This document shows positions 33,235 through 42,185 of a DNA stretch of 64,000 nucleotides, piece by piece. The stretch covers positions 1,000,622 through 1,064,621 of the forward strand of contig NC_015315.1 of assembly GCF_000193375.1 (NCBI RefSeq), read 5' to 3'. This stretch comes from Thermoproteus uzoniensis 768-20. Lineage in GTDB: Archaea; Thermoproteota; Thermoprotei; Thermoproteales; Thermoproteaceae. Position numbers and translations under genes: made by a program. How positions within the stretch are numbered: position 1 is the stretch's first letter; every line of letters begins with the position of its first letter. A model generated the notes under the pieces. It ran no database searches. It was not told where the DNA came from and saw only the letters and a program-made list of their open reading frames with translations.

Positions 33235-33657
33235 TCAGCTCTCGGCGCGTCTCTGCGGCTCGCGGAACCACCCTCCGGCCCTCCTCACGAGCCCCCGCCT
33301 CCTCGCGTAGTCGAGGACCGCGGCTCTCAGCTCCTCAAACCTCGCCGCGTCGCCGCACAGGAGCTTCCCATCGGCCACCGCGTCGAGGATCACCATGGAC
33401 CAGCCCAACACGTCCTCGAGCTTGTCTAGAGGGAGCCAGACGATTTGGCCGACCCCGCTCTGCTCCACCCGGTACTCGCCGCTCTCGACGACGGCCAGAA
33501 AGTCCCAATCGCTGAGCGGCGTGTGATCCCCCCTGGCGCGCGAGCCGAAGAGCGCGACGGCCACGGCCTTTCTGCAGAGCTCCTCCACGAGGTGCTGGGC
33601 GGCCTCCTCCCTCTCCCTCGACACCTCACGCAGAGCCTCCAGCCACCTCTCGAACAT
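33235..33657 (-). CDS. MNT-type nucleotidyltransferase, HEPN partner
   Basis: A 140-residue minimal nucleotidyltransferase with the pol-beta signature GSRARGDHTPLSDWDFLAVV: Gly-Ser followed by a DxD-like pair. In HEPN/MNT systems the nucleotidyltransferase neutralises the HEPN RNase toxin, in studied cases by adding AMP residues to it. The gene begins 4 bp after the stop of the HEPN gene. This is the first of three HEPN/MNT modules in the window. Confidence 0.88.
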   Translation of the reverse strand: MFERWLEALREVSREREEAAQHLVEELCRKAVAVALFGSRARGDHTPLSDWDFLAVVESGEYRVEQSGVGQIVWLPLDKLEDVLGWSMVILDAVADGKLLCGDAARFEELRAAVLDYARRRGLVRRAGGWFREPQRRAES

Positions 33658-33661
33658 AGCC

Positions 33662-34012
33662 CTACACAGATTCCATACACCTCACCGCCTCCTCCGCCTC
33701 CCACCTCATGTACTCGTTGAGCCGGACGTCGGGATACCGGGCCTGCACGTAGTGGGACTCCAACGACCCGGCGCACCTCACCGCGTCCTCCGGGACCGGC
33801 TTGTCGAGCACCTTCGCCAGATAGGACAACAGCTCGGACACCGAATACGTCAAGGGCCGGGAGCCCGTCAGCCTTATCAGCACCCCCTTTAGGAGGAGCT
33901 CGGCGGCTTGCTGGGCGAGGAAGGCGGCCGAGTCGTACCGGCCCTTGGCCAGATCCTCCCTGGCGTACTCCCTATGCCTCGCCGCCTTCCTCGCCCAGAT
34001 TTCGTGCGCCAC
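33662..34012 (-). CDS. HEPN-domain protein (toxin or nucleotide-binding partner)
   Basis: A 116-residue helical HEPN domain: AREDLAKGRYDSAAFLAQQAAELLLKG, then SRPLTYSVSELLSYL and ESHYVQARYPDVR, the classic order of the family. The GTG at 34012 is exactly 25 bp from the centre of a TATA-like element (CTTTTTATTGC on the minus strand). The frame is open further upstream, but that part is antisense to the DUF72 gene. HEPN domains are usually RNases with an Arg/His site; here the R-x-H spacing is not the standard one. It forms a bicistronic unit with the MNT gene. Confidence 0.85.
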   Translation of the reverse strand: MAHEIWARKAARHREYAREDLAKGRYDSAAFLAQQAAELLLKGVLIRLTGSRPLTYSVSELLSYLAKVLDKPVPEDAVRCAGSLESHYVQARYPDVRLNEYMRWEAEEAVRCMESV

Positions 34013-34090
34013 GGAGAGATCACGCCCGGCAATAAAAAGAATTGCCGCCCCGGCGCCGGAAGCCTCAAATAGCTCGGCGCGTGGATCCGC

Positions 34091-34783
34091 GTGGAGGTGT
34101 TCGTTGGGACGAGCGGCTGGATGTACGGCTGGAACCCCGACTCGCTGGACTGGTACGTGTCTAGCTCGGGCCTCAACGCCGTGGAGCTCAACGCCTCCTT
34201 CTACCGGTTTCCCTCCAGGAGGCAGGTGGAGTCCTGGGCCAGGAAGGGCGGAGGCCTGCGGTGGGCCGTGAAGATACACCGGTACGTAACCCACGTGAAG
34301 AGGCTGAAGGAGGACTCCCTCGGCGCGTTCGGGAAGTTCAAGGAGCTCTTCGCGCCGCTCGACCCCTACATAGACTTCTACTTGGCCCAGCTCCCGCCCG
34401 GCTTCGACAAGAGGCGGGAGAACGTGGAGAGGCTCAAGAAATTCGCAGAGGCGTCGGGGCTCGGCCGGAGGCTCGCCGTGGAGTTCAGGCACGGGAGCTG
34501 GTTCTCCGAGGACACAGCCGCCTTATGCGAGGAGCTAGGTATAACCGCGGTGTCGGTCGACGAGCCGGGCGCCACCTGGATAGTGGAGATCAACGGCGTG
34601 GTGTACCTCCGCATGCACGGCAGATCTGCGTGGTACGCCCACGAGTACGCCGCCGAGGAGCTCGAGGAGGTGGCGGGGAGAATCCTCTCGCTGAGGCCCG
34701 AGAAGGTCTACGTCTTCTTCAACAACGACCACTGGATGTTGGAGAACGCCCGCGCCATGTTGCACCTACTGAGAAGAAATTAA
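34091..34783 (+). CDS. DUF72 family TIM-barrel protein (YecE-like)
   Basis: A 230-residue protein starting FVGTSGWMYGWNP and continuing LNAVELNASFYRFPS, FYLAQLPPGF, LAVEFRHGSWFSED and VYLRMHGR with YVFFNNDH near the end. This is the full motif series of the DUF72 family, which adopts a TIM barrel; its biochemical role is not established. The GTG start at 34091 has a weak TATA-like CCTCAAATAG about 22 bp upstream. It is divergent from the HEPN gene and is followed 19 bp later by the aldo/keto reductase, probably in the same transcript. Confidence 0.9.
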   Translation: MEVFVGTSGWMYGWNPDSLDWYVSSSGLNAVELNASFYRFPSRRQVESWARKGGGLRWAVKIHRYVTHVKRLKEDSLGAFGKFKELFAPLDPYIDFYLAQLPPGFDKRRENVERLKKFAEASGLGRRLAVEFRHGSWFSEDTAALCEELGITAVSVDEPGATWIVEINGVVYLRMHGRSAWYAHEYAAEELEEVAGRILSLRPEKVYVFFNNDHWMLENARAMLHLLRRN

Positions 34784-34802
34784 TAGATGGCTGATACGGG
34801 CC

Positions 34803-35756
34803 ATGGACTACATAAAGTTGGGTAAAACCGACATGAAGGTTTCTAGGATAGGCCTAGGCGTGTGGCAGTTCGACGAATACGCCTGGGGGCCTATGGACTA
34901 CGAGAGGGCCAAGTCCATAGTGGCGAGGGCCTACGAGCTCGGCATAAACTTCTTCGACACGGCGGCGGTCTACGGCAGGGGGAGGTCCGAGGAGTTCTTG
35001 GGGAGGGCGGTCAGAGAGCTGGGGCTGAGGGACAGAGTCTACATCGCCACGAAGATACCGGGCGACTGGCACAGAAGAGGCGACGTGTTCAAGTCTGTGG
35101 AGAACCAGAGGAGGAGGCTCGGCGTAGACGCGATAGACCTCATCCAGCTCCACTGGCCCTCTTGTTGGCACAACGTGCCCATATGCGAGACCATGAAGGC
35201 CCTCGAGGAGCTCGTCGACAGAGGCCTCGTGAGGTATATAGGGGTCAGCAACTACCCGCCCCAGCTGCTGGAGGCCGGCAGGTGGTGCCTCTCCAAGACC
35301 GACATAGCGACGAGCCAAAACCGCTACAATCTGCTGGAGAGAGACGCCGACAAGGAGCTCCTGCCCTATCTCAGGAGGAACGGGATAGCGCTCATAGCCT
35401 GGTCCCCGCTCGCCAAGGGCGCCGTCACCGGCAAATACACGGCCGACAATCTGCCTGCCTTCAACGACGTGAGGAGGAACGACCCGCTATTCCAGCCCGA
35501 CAACTTGAGGACGGCGGAGCCCCTCATAGCCGAGGTGAAGAGGCTCGCGGCCAAATACGGCAAGACCCCCGCGCAGATCGCGCTCAACTGGATGATAAGG
35601 GACCCCATAATCTACCCGATACCGGGCGCCAAGACACCGGAGCAAGTCGCCGAGAACGCGGGGGCCGTCGGCTGGTCTCTGTCGGAGGCGGACTGGGCGG
35701 CGCTCGACAAGATAAGCAGAGAGGTCTCCGAGAAGATTAGCTACGTCACGTTCTAA
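34803..35756 (+). CDS. aldo/keto reductase
   Basis: An NADPH-dependent carbonyl reductase of the AKR family, 317 residues. Catalytic tetrad positions are visible as Asp in FFDTAAVYGRG with its Tyr, Lys in YIATKIPG and His in LIQLHWPS. The cofactor-binding C-terminal part has YPIPGAKTPEQVAENA. The substrate cannot be deduced. It starts 19 bp after the DUF72 gene and ends at a T-rich tract before the convergent argF. Confidence 0.93.
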   Translation: MDYIKLGKTDMKVSRIGLGVWQFDEYAWGPMDYERAKSIVARAYELGINFFDTAAVYGRGRSEEFLGRAVRELGLRDRVYIATKIPGDWHRRGDVFKSVENQRRRLGVDAIDLIQLHWPSCWHNVPICETMKALEELVDRGLVRYIGVSNYPPQLLEAGRWCLSKTDIATSQNRYNLLERDADKELLPYLRRNGIALIAWSPLAKGAVTGKYTADNLPAFNDVRRNDPLFQPDNLRTAEPLIAEVKRLAAKYGKTPAQIALNWMIRDPIIYPIPGAKTPEQVAENAGAVGWSLSEADWAALDKISREVSEKISYVTF

Positions 35757-35777
35757 GAGTCCTTTTTCCCCAACCCT
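35757..35777. terminator. T-rich tract between convergent genes
   Basis: The 21-bp spacer contains CCTTTTTCCCC, a pyrimidine tract suitable for archaeal intrinsic termination of the aldo/keto reductase transcript. Confidence 0.4.
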
Positions 35778-36701
35778 CTAGGGCGTCACGGCGGCTAGGA
35801 CGGCCTTCGCCGTGTGTAGTCTGTTCTCCGCCTGGTCCCACACCACGGATCTGGGGCCGTCTATGACGTCGTCTGTGACCTCCATGCCCCTATGCGCGGG
35901 CAGGCAGTGCATGAAGAGCGCCTGCGGGCCTGCCAGCTCCATGACGGACGCGTTCACCTGGTAGGGCCTCAGAAGCCTCTCCCTCTCCTCGGCCTCCTTC
36001 TCGAAGCCCATGGAGACCCAGACGTCGGTATACACCGCGTCGACGCCCTTGAGCTCCTCCAGCGAGTCGGTCTGGTACACCCGCGCGCCGGTCAGCCCGG
36101 CGTCCTCGGCCAGCCTCGACAAGTCGTTGCGCCACAGCTGTCTTGGGCCCACCAGCCTCACCTCCCAGCCCAGCTTGGAGCCTATCACCGCCAGGCTCGC
36201 CGCCACGTTGTTCCCCACGTCGCCCACAAACGCCACCTTCAGGCCGTTGAGGCGCCCCTTCTTCTCCCAGAGGGTCAACGCGTCGGCGAGAGACTGGAGC
36301 GGGTGGAACTTGTCCGACAAGAGGTTCAGCACGGGGACGTCCGCGTACTGGGCCAGCTCCTCCAACGTCTCGTGCTTGAACACTCTGGCGGCTATCACGT
36401 GGGCGTACCGCGATAGGGTCCTCGCCGTGTCGGGCACGGTCTCCCCTCTGCCCAGCTGGAGCTCCTGTGGGTTCGCGACTATGACGTTCATGCCGAGCTG
36501 GTACGCCGCGGCCGACGTGGAGACCCTCGTCCTCGTAGACGGCTTCTCGAATATCAGGACGGCCGTCTTGCCGAGGTGTATCGGCGTGTATACCTCCCCC
36601 GCGTGGTATCTGGCCTTGAACCCCTTGGCCATCTCCAGCAACGCGACGACCTCGTCCGGCCTGAACTCCATCAACGTGAGGACGTCCCTCCCCCGAAACA
36701 T
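35778..36701 (-). CDS. argF: ornithine carbamoyltransferase
   Basis: Transfers the carbamoyl group to ornithine, giving citrulline in arginine biosynthesis. The carbamoyl-phosphate-binding motif STRTRVS lies at about residues 56-62. HCLPAHRG, near residue 263, holds the ornithine-site cysteine and proline that distinguish it from aspartate carbamoyltransferase. The carbamoyl-phosphate histidine region is LNLLSDKFHPLQSLADALT. At 307 residues it has normal length. The ATG at 36701 is 26 bp from an A/T-rich TATA region (ATTATATATT, around 36727). It is divergent from the amino-acid ABC importer, separated by 186 bp of A/T-rich DNA. Confidence 0.94.
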   Translation of the reverse strand: MFRGRDVLTLMEFRPDEVVALLEMAKGFKARYHAGEVYTPIHLGKTAVLIFEKPSTRTRVSTSAAAYQLGMNVIVANPQELQLGRGETVPDTARTLSRYAHVIAARVFKHETLEELAQYADVPVLNLLSDKFHPLQSLADALTLWEKKGRLNGLKVAFVGDVGNNVAASLAVIGSKLGWEVRLVGPRQLWRNDLSRLAEDAGLTGARVYQTDSLEELKGVDAVYTDVWVSMGFEKEAEERERLLRPYQVNASVMELAGPQALFMHCLPAHRGMEVTDDVIDGPRSVVWDQAENRLHTAKAVLAAVTP

Positions 36702-36887
36702 ATAGCCGTATATAGCCTACATTATTATATATTGATGCAGAGGGCCAGGCGGGCGCGTTGCCCTTCCCCCGCCGTCGGCCGTAGGCGACTATCCTCACTA
36801 AATATATATCATTATACATATTTAAAATTATTTTAATTTCTATATAATTACATAAAAATCTTTAAATATAAACGAGGTTCTCGCCAC
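36702..36887. promoter_or_regulatory. A/T-rich divergent promoter region, argF / livK-like
   Basis: 186 bp, strongly A/T-rich between 36795 and 36875. CTTTAAATATAAAC at 36860-36873 is centred 22 bp before the ATG at 36888. The argF TATA is near 36722-36731. No gene is visible in between. Confidence 0.55.
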
Positions 36888-38222
36888 ATGGCGACAAGAA
36901 GGGATTTCTTAAAGATAGGAGCATCTCTCGTAGTCGGGCTCGGTGTGGGGTATGGGCTGGCATCGCTGTTTAGAGGGACTACAGTTCAAGGCGCAACGCC
37001 GTCGACAACCCTCGCCCTATCGACGACCTCGTCCACATCGTCGACATCCTCCACGACCGCGCCGACGAAGAAATCCACCTTTAAGCTCGCCGTAGTCAGC
37101 TTCGAGACAGGGCCCGCCTCCATCTTCGGCATACCCGCCATAAACGCGGCCAAGATGCTGGTGGAGCAGATAAACGCCAGCGGCGGCATACTGGGCGCCC
37201 GCGTAGAGCTTGACATACGGGATGAAAGCGGGGGGCCAGACAAGATGGTCACCTTGTACAGACAGCTGGTGGAGCAAGAGGGCGTCGACGCCTACATAGG
37301 GCTTATCTCGAGCGCCGACTGCCTCGCCGTCGCCCCCGTCGCCGAGGAGCTCGGGAGAGTGCTGACCGTCTTCTTCGACTGCGCGACCGTCCAGCTAGTC
37401 GACAACAAAATGATGAAGCGGGTTGTGTTCAGGCCGGCGGGGACCACCGTGACGGACGGCGTCGCGCTGGCGAGATACGTGGTGGAGACCATGCCAGATA
37501 TAAAGACCGTGGCTGGATTGAACCAGGACTACGCCTACGGCCACGACGAGTGGAACGACTTCAAGGCGGCTCTCCTCGACCTCAAGCCCGACGTCCAGAT
37601 AGTCGGCGAGTTCTTCACGCCTCTCTTCACCAGCGACTACTCGGCCCAGATATCCAAGATAATGAGCCTCAAGCCAGATCTGCTCCACACGTCGTTCTGG
37701 GGGCCCGATCTGGTCAACTTGATAAAGCAGGGGTCCGCCATGGGCCTCTTCAACTCGGTGAAGGTGGCCTTCGCCAGAGGCGAGTTCGGCTTGGGCTACG
37801 GCATGCCCGACGGCCAGCTCGTGGAGGGCCCCAACTACCACGCCTTCCCCAACCCGAGGTTCTATTGGATAAACAAAGACTTTATACAGAAATATCAGGC
37901 GTCTTTCGGCGAAGTGCCCACATACCCCGCATACCACATGGCCAACGCCGTGCTCGCCGTCAAGTACGCCTACGAGGTGGCGGCGGCTGTGGAGAACGTG
38001 GGGTGGCCGGACCTAAACGCCGTGGTGAAGGTCTTGGAAAACCTCGCCTACCCGACGCCGGGAGGATACGTCGTGATGACGCCGACCCACAACGCCATGT
38101 GCGGCGCCGTGGTGGGACAGTCCAAGGGCGGCAAGCTGGCTAACTTGAGATACTACGTGCCCGAGGAGACGAACCCGCCGCCGGGCGTCACGAGCGCAGA
38201 TTGGCTTAAGGGGATAGCGTGA
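36888..38222 (+). CDS. branched-chain-amino-acid-type ABC importer, solute-binding protein
   Basis: A 444-residue extracytoplasmic receptor of the LivK/periplasmic-binding family. A twin-arginine-type signal starts it (TRRDFLKIGASLVVGLGVGY). A Ser/Thr-rich linker (about residues 40-64) probably serves as an extended stalk. The binding domain begins with FKLAVVSFETGPASIFG and contains GVDAYIGLISSADCLAVAP and KTVAGLNQDYAYGHDEW, typical of type I folds. The final CGAVVGQSKGGKLANLRYY is also family-like. It is the first gene of a complete five-gene operon; its stop overlaps the permease start. Confidence 0.9.
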   Translation: MATRRDFLKIGASLVVGLGVGYGLASLFRGTTVQGATPSTTLALSTTSSTSSTSSTTAPTKKSTFKLAVVSFETGPASIFGIPAINAAKMLVEQINASGGILGARVELDIRDESGGPDKMVTLYRQLVEQEGVDAYIGLISSADCLAVAPVAEELGRVLTVFFDCATVQLVDNKMMKRVVFRPAGTTVTDGVALARYVVETMPDIKTVAGLNQDYAYGHDEWNDFKAALLDLKPDVQIVGEFFTPLFTSDYSAQISKIMSLKPDLLHTSFWGPDLVNLIKQGSAMGLFNSVKVAFARGEFGLGYGMPDGQLVEGPNYHAFPNPRFYWINKDFIQKYQASFGEVPTYPAYHMANAVLAVKYAYEVAAAVENVGWPDLNAVVKVLENLAYPTPGGYVVMTPTHNAMCGAVVGQSKGGKLANLRYYVPEETNPPPGVTSADWLKGIA

Positions 38223-39067
38223 TAGCCCTAATACTGCCCGTATTGATCTTCTGGATAGACCTGGTCCTCCTATCTATGGGGCTCGCCATAGTCTACGGCT
38301 CGTCGAAAATCCTCAACTTGGCCCACGGCTCATTCTTCGTCTTGGGCGGCTACCTCGCCTCCTACCTCGCCTCCGATCTGGGCCTAGTCGGCATTCCGCT
38401 GGCCGCGCTCGCCGCGCTCCCCCTCAGCGCGTTGTTCTACCTCTACATCAAGGCCTTCGCCAGGAGCGAGCTGGAGCAGATCGTCGCGACCTACGCCCTG
38501 CTCCTAATCATGGAGGGGGTGTTCGAATACGTCTTCGGGGTCGGCCTCTACACGTCGGCGACCCAGGCGGCCGGACTCGGCATGTTGGAGATCGCCGGAG
38601 CCCAGTTGCCGACGGCCTATCTAATAGGCGCGGCGGCCGCCGCGGCCGCGCTCGGCGGATTCGCCTACGTGCTGTACAGGACGAATTTCGGCGCCTACGC
38701 GCGTGCGGTCATAGACGATAGGGAGATGGCGGAATCGCTCGGCGTAAACACGAGACGCGCCGAGATCCTCCTGGTGCTGATAGGCGTCCTCTTCGCCGTT
38801 CTGGGCGGCGCCCTGGCCTCGATGTGGAGATCCTACGGGCTGGGGCTTGCCGCCGAGGTCCTCCCCTACGCCTTCGCCGTCATAGTGATAGGGGGTCTCG
38901 AAAATATATGGGGCGTCGCCGCGGCTTCGGCCATAGTCAGCGCCGTTAGGACTGTCGTGGTCTACGTATATCCGCGCCTCGAGCTCGTCGTGTTGTACAT
39001 AGTCGTGTTGGCCGTGCTCGCGATAAGGCCCCAGGGCTTGTTCGCAAGACATGTCAGATCTATATAA
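38219..39067 (+). CDS. branched-chain-amino-acid-type ABC permease (LivH type)
   Basis: A 282-residue permease with about eight membrane segments. LSMGLAIVYGSSKILNLAHGSFFVLGGYLA is split here as the LivH N-terminal hallmark: the NLAHGSFFVLGGY part is the conserved motif. The ATPase contact loop reads YARAVIDDREMAESLGVNTRR. The start is a GTG at 38219 overlapping the receptor stop by 4 bp. Its stop lies inside the first codons of livM-like. Confidence 0.9.
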   Translation: MIALILPVLIFWIDLVLLSMGLAIVYGSSKILNLAHGSFFVLGGYLASYLASDLGLVGIPLAALAALPLSALFYLYIKAFARSELEQIVATYALLLIMEGVFEYVFGVGLYTSATQAAGLGMLEIAGAQLPTAYLIGAAAAAAALGGFAYVLYRTNFGAYARAVIDDREMAESLGVNTRRAEILLVLIGVLFAVLGGALASMWRSYGLGLAAEVLPYAFAVIVIGGLENIWGVAAASAIVSAVRTVVVYVYPRLELVVLYIVVLAVLAIRPQGLFARHVRSI

Positions 39068-39953
39068 AATTATCATTATATATACATTTGCTGTAATAAT
39101 AGGTTTTCTACTAAGTAATTCATTTATTAAATATGAATTATCGTATGTATTAATTTGGAGCGCGGCGGCGTGGGCTACGGCCGTGCTTCTGGAGTACGGG
39201 CTGGTCAACTTCGGCATAGCCATGTACTACGCGCTGGGCGCCTACGCCGTCGCCCTCCTGTACAAGTACTGGGGAGTCACAGATTTCGCCTTGGGGATAT
39301 CGGCCTCGGCCCTCGCCGGCGCCGCGTGGGGTCTCGTCGTGGGATACGCCCTCGGATCGTTGAGGGGAATATACTACTCCTTGGCAAACCTCTCGCTCTC
39401 CATGGTGATATACGGCGTCTTGGTCAAGTTCTACGACGTGACGGGAGGCAGCAACGGGCTCTACGTGCCGCGCCCGCAGGAGCTCTCCTACACGTTCAAC
39501 GGAGATGCCCTATACTGGGTAGCCGCAACTGTAGCGGGCGCCCTCCTCGCGGCTATGTACCGCTTCCAGAGCTCGGACATGGGCAGAGTAGCCGAAGGGA
39601 TACGCCTCAACGAGCTCAGAGTGAGGTCCCTCGGAGCGAGCCCGAGGCTCCATATAACCGCGGCCACCGCGGCCGCTGGCGCTGTCGCGGCCGTGGGCGG
39701 GGCGTTGATGGCCTACTTGACCAACATAGTCACTCCGGACTACTCCTACTGGACCGCCTCGGGCGAGATGGTAGTGGCGGCCTTAATCGGCCTGCTCGCG
39801 TCGAGGAGGTACGGCTTCCTTATCGGATCGGCGTTTTACCAAATAGTAAGGCTGTGGTCCTACCAGTTCACGTCCCCCGAGCTCGTCATAGGCCTCGCCC
39901 TACTATCTGCGTTGGCGGTATGGCGCCGGCGCTACTCCAGGCTAGCGGCTTGA
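39051..39953 (+). CDS. branched-chain-amino-acid-type ABC permease (LivM type)
   Basis: A 300-residue permease. The first 35 residues are encoded by unusually A/T-rich DNA (39051-39155). Then the LivM core follows: LLEYGLVNFGIAMYYALGAYAVALLY, SLSMVIYGVLVKF and TGGSNGLYVPRP. The ATPase contact loop is GRVAEGIRLNELRVRSLGASPR. Overlap with the LivH-type gene (17 bp) and with the LivG-type gene (34 bp) indicates tight coupling. Confidence 0.9.
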   Translation: MSDLYKIIIIYTFAVIIGFLLSNSFIKYELSYVLIWSAAAWATAVLLEYGLVNFGIAMYYALGAYAVALLYKYWGVTDFALGISASALAGAAWGLVVGYALGSLRGIYYSLANLSLSMVIYGVLVKFYDVTGGSNGLYVPRPQELSYTFNGDALYWVAATVAGALLAAMYRFQSSDMGRVAEGIRLNELRVRSLGASPRLHITAATAAAGAVAAVGGALMAYLTNIVTPDYSYWTASGEMVVAALIGLLASRRYGFLIGSAFYQIVRLWSYQFTSPELVIGLALLSALAVWRRRYSRLAA

Positions 39954-40597
39954 GGAAGTCCTTCGGCGGAGTCAAGGCGCTCGACGGCGTGGATATAGAG
40001 GTGGCGAGCGGCGAGCGTGTGGCGGTGGTGGGCCCCAACGGCTCGGGGAAGACCACCTTGATAAACGCGATCACAGGCTTCGTGAAGCTCGACGGGGGCG
40101 CCATAAGGCTGGAGGGCCGAGATATAACCCGCCTGCCGCCCGAGAAGAGAGTCAAGCTTGGTATAGCCAGATCTTTCCAACTGCCCAGCCTGTTCTGGGG
40201 CTTGACGGTCTACGAGAACGCCCTAATAGCGTCGTCCGCGGCAGGCCTGCGCGATGGGGCTAGAGAGGTCTTGGAGGAGTTCGGCTTGTGGGACAAGAGG
40301 CATTTAAGGGTGGAGGAGCTGTCCGAGGGCGACAAGAAGCTTCTGGATATAGCCCTCGCCATGGCCGCAAGGCCTAAGCTTCTGCTCTTGGACGAGCCCA
40401 CGAGCTCCGTCGCGGCGGAGGATAAACATAGGCTCATGGAGAGACTCGTCGATATAATTAAGTCGAGGACAACCGTGGTGTTCGTGGAGCACGATATAGA
40501 GATCGTGGAGGCCTACGCGACTAGGGTGGTGGTCATGGCGCAGGGCAGAGTGGTCGCGACCGTGAAGCCCGAAGAGGTGAGGGCCGTCTCGCTATGA
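39920..40597 (+). CDS. branched-chain-amino-acid-type ABC ATPase (LivG type)
   Basis: A 225-residue ATPase starting at ATG 39920 inside the end of the permease gene; the frame remains open far upstream but there it is a shadow of the permease. Walker A is VVGPNGSGKTTLINA, the LivG-specific GIARSFQLPSLF follows, and Walker B is LLLLDEPTSSV. The ABC signature is unusual: ELSEGDKKLLDIALA, where LSYGQQR or LSGGQ is expected. The H-loop His is present (FVEHDIEIV). It is shorter than typical LivG (about 250). Confidence 0.9.
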   Translation: MAPALLQASGLRKSFGGVKALDGVDIEVASGERVAVVGPNGSGKTTLINAITGFVKLDGGAIRLEGRDITRLPPEKRVKLGIARSFQLPSLFWGLTVYENALIASSAAGLRDGAREVLEEFGLWDKRHLRVEELSEGDKKLLDIALAMAARPKLLLLDEPTSSVAAEDKHRLMERLVDIIKSRTTVVFVEHDIEIVEAYATRVVVMAQGRVVATVKPEEVRAVSL

Positions 40598-41268
40598 TGA
40601 GGGCCGCAGATATCAGGGTGTCTATACGCGGCTCTGAGATCTTGAGAGGGGTGTCCTTCGAGATCCCTAGGGGCGGCTCCGTCGCCTTGGTGGGGCCCAA
40701 CGGGGCCGGCAAGACCACCACGATCAAGGCGTTGATGGGGCTCGTGGAGTACAGAGGGCGCGTGGAGCTCGACGGAGTTAGCTTGGACGGACTCAAGCCC
40801 CACGAGAGGGCCAAGGCGGGCGTGGGGTACTCGCCGGAGGACAGAAGGCTGTTTCCGCGTCTCACCGTGCGCGAGAACCTCACGTTGCCGGTGACCTCCC
40901 TAGGGCTGAGCGCCGAGAGGCTCGAGCTCGTGCTCTCGCTCATGCCCGTGTTGAGAGGCCTCATGGACCGCAACGCCGCTTCCCTATCGGGCGGACAGCA
41001 GAAGCTGGTCGCCTTGGCCAGAGCCCTAATCGTCGGGACTAAGGTGGTGCTCCTCGACGAGATCTTCGAGGGGCTTTCGCCGAAGATGAGAGACGACGTG
41101 GCTCTGATAATCCGGGAGTACGTGAGGACCACGGGGGCCTCGACGCTTCTCGCCGAGTCCAACGAGAGCTACGTGAAGTGGGCCGACGCGACGGTTTATA
41201 TAGATAGGGGGAGAGTTGTGGGAGGAAGCGGCGGAGCGCCTAGCCGAGCCCCAGCGCCTTCTCGATAA
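40594..41268 (+). CDS. branched-chain-amino-acid-type ABC ATPase (LivF type)
   Basis: A 224-residue ATPase overlapping the LivG stop by 4 bp. Walker A is LVGPNGAGKTTTIKA, the LivF-type VGYSPEDRRLFPRLTVREN follows, the signature is LSGGQQKLVALARA, and Walker B is VVLLDEIFEGLSP. Its signature is canonical, unlike that of the LivG-type partner, so the dimer would have one standard and one degenerate site. The 3' end overlaps the convergent eIF2B-like gene by 29 bp. Confidence 0.9.
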   Translation: MMRAADIRVSIRGSEILRGVSFEIPRGGSVALVGPNGAGKTTTIKALMGLVEYRGRVELDGVSLDGLKPHERAKAGVGYSPEDRRLFPRLTVRENLTLPVTSLGLSAERLELVLSLMPVLRGLMDRNAASLSGGQQKLVALARALIVGTKVVLLDEIFEGLSPKMRDDVALIIREYVRTTGASTLLAESNESYVKWADATVYIDRGRVVGGSGGAPSRAPAPSR

Positions 41269-42043
41269 CGGCCCAGGCCCTCTCGGCGAGCTCGCCGCCC
41301 GGCCTCTCGAAGACGCCTAGGTCGGTCGCCGCCACGTCTATTAACGACGACTTGAACTTGTCGAACAGGGGGATCTCGGCCCTCCTGCCGAGGACCTCCG
41401 CAACTACTCTGTAGGGCTCGGGGCTGGGCAACGGCGCCGCCTTGTAGCTCTCGAACACGGCAATGGACGCGGCCCCGACCGCCCTCGCCGTGGCCAGCAA
41501 CGGGAGGGTACCCACCTTGTTGAAGGCGTAGCCGTCCGCGTACAGCCCGTCGAGGCCGAAGACAGCGTAGTCGAAACGGACAGACCCCATGGCGGAGTCG
41601 GGTATCGGTACCACGTCTACGTGCCTGCCGTACTCCTCGACGGCCGCCGCGGCCTCCTCGCCGGGCCTCGACTCCAGCAGGTAGAGCCGCCGGATGCAGC
41701 CCCTCCTGACCGCGACGAAGTCGGCTACGGCCCTCGAGAAGCTTATCGTGACGAAGTCGGCGGGGCACTTAAGGCCGAGGCCTGCCGCGGTCGACCTCAG
41801 AGCCTCTTGGGCCCGCTCGGCGTAGCCGAGGAGCCCCTCGACGGCTCGCCTCAGCTCAACGCCGCGCCTTCTGGCCGTCTCAACGACTAAGGCGATTAGG
41901 TCCAGAGGCGCCATGCCCGGCCTCACCCGCCTCAGCTCCTCGACGGCTTTCTCCGGCGACTCGGCCTCGGCCAAGATCCTCAAGGCCTCTCTCAGATACC
42001 AGGAGGCGCCCCTCACTCTTTCCGACCTCAATAGGTCTAGCAC
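41240..42043 (-). CDS. eIF2B-alpha/ribose-1,5-bisphosphate isomerase-like protein
   Basis: A 267-residue protein of the initiation factor 2B-like superfamily, which in archaea includes ribose-1,5-bisphosphate isomerase and methylthioribose-1-phosphate isomerase. After a helical N-terminal domain, the Rossmann-like part shows YLLESRPGEEAAAAVEEY, PDSAMGSVRFDYAVFGLDGLYADGYAFNKVG (contiguous in the protein) and the final EIPLFDKFKSSLID. The GLDGLYADGYAFNKVGT region corresponds to the superfamily's GADRV-x-GDVxNKIGT site. The exact reaction is not decidable. GTG 42043 was preferred over 42064 since a TATA-like CTTTATTGA lies 23 bp upstream. Confidence 0.78.
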   Translation of the reverse strand: MLDLLRSERVRGASWYLREALRILAEAESPEKAVEELRRVRPGMAPLDLIALVVETARRRGVELRRAVEGLLGYAERAQEALRSTAAGLGLKCPADFVTISFSRAVADFVAVRRGCIRRLYLLESRPGEEAAAAVEEYGRHVDVVPIPDSAMGSVRFDYAVFGLDGLYADGYAFNKVGTLPLLATARAVGAASIAVFESYKAAPLPSPEPYRVVAEVLGRRAEIPLFDKFKSSLIDVAATDLGVFERPGGELAERAWAVIEKALGLG

Positions 42044-42185
42044 GGAAGGACGAGACCCTCTCAATAAAGCTTGCGGCCTAATACACCTTTCTGTTCTCCA
42101 GGCGTTGGGGAATCTAATAGAGGTGCGGCTGATAGGCGTGCCCAGCCTCCAGCAGATGACCTAAGAGAGAGAAGAAATGAAAAAA

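Noticed and set aside
39155-39919. N-terminal extension of the LivG-type ATPase
   Set aside because: The frame is open but overlaps the LivM-type permease gene completely, and its translation is Arg/Gly-rich noise.
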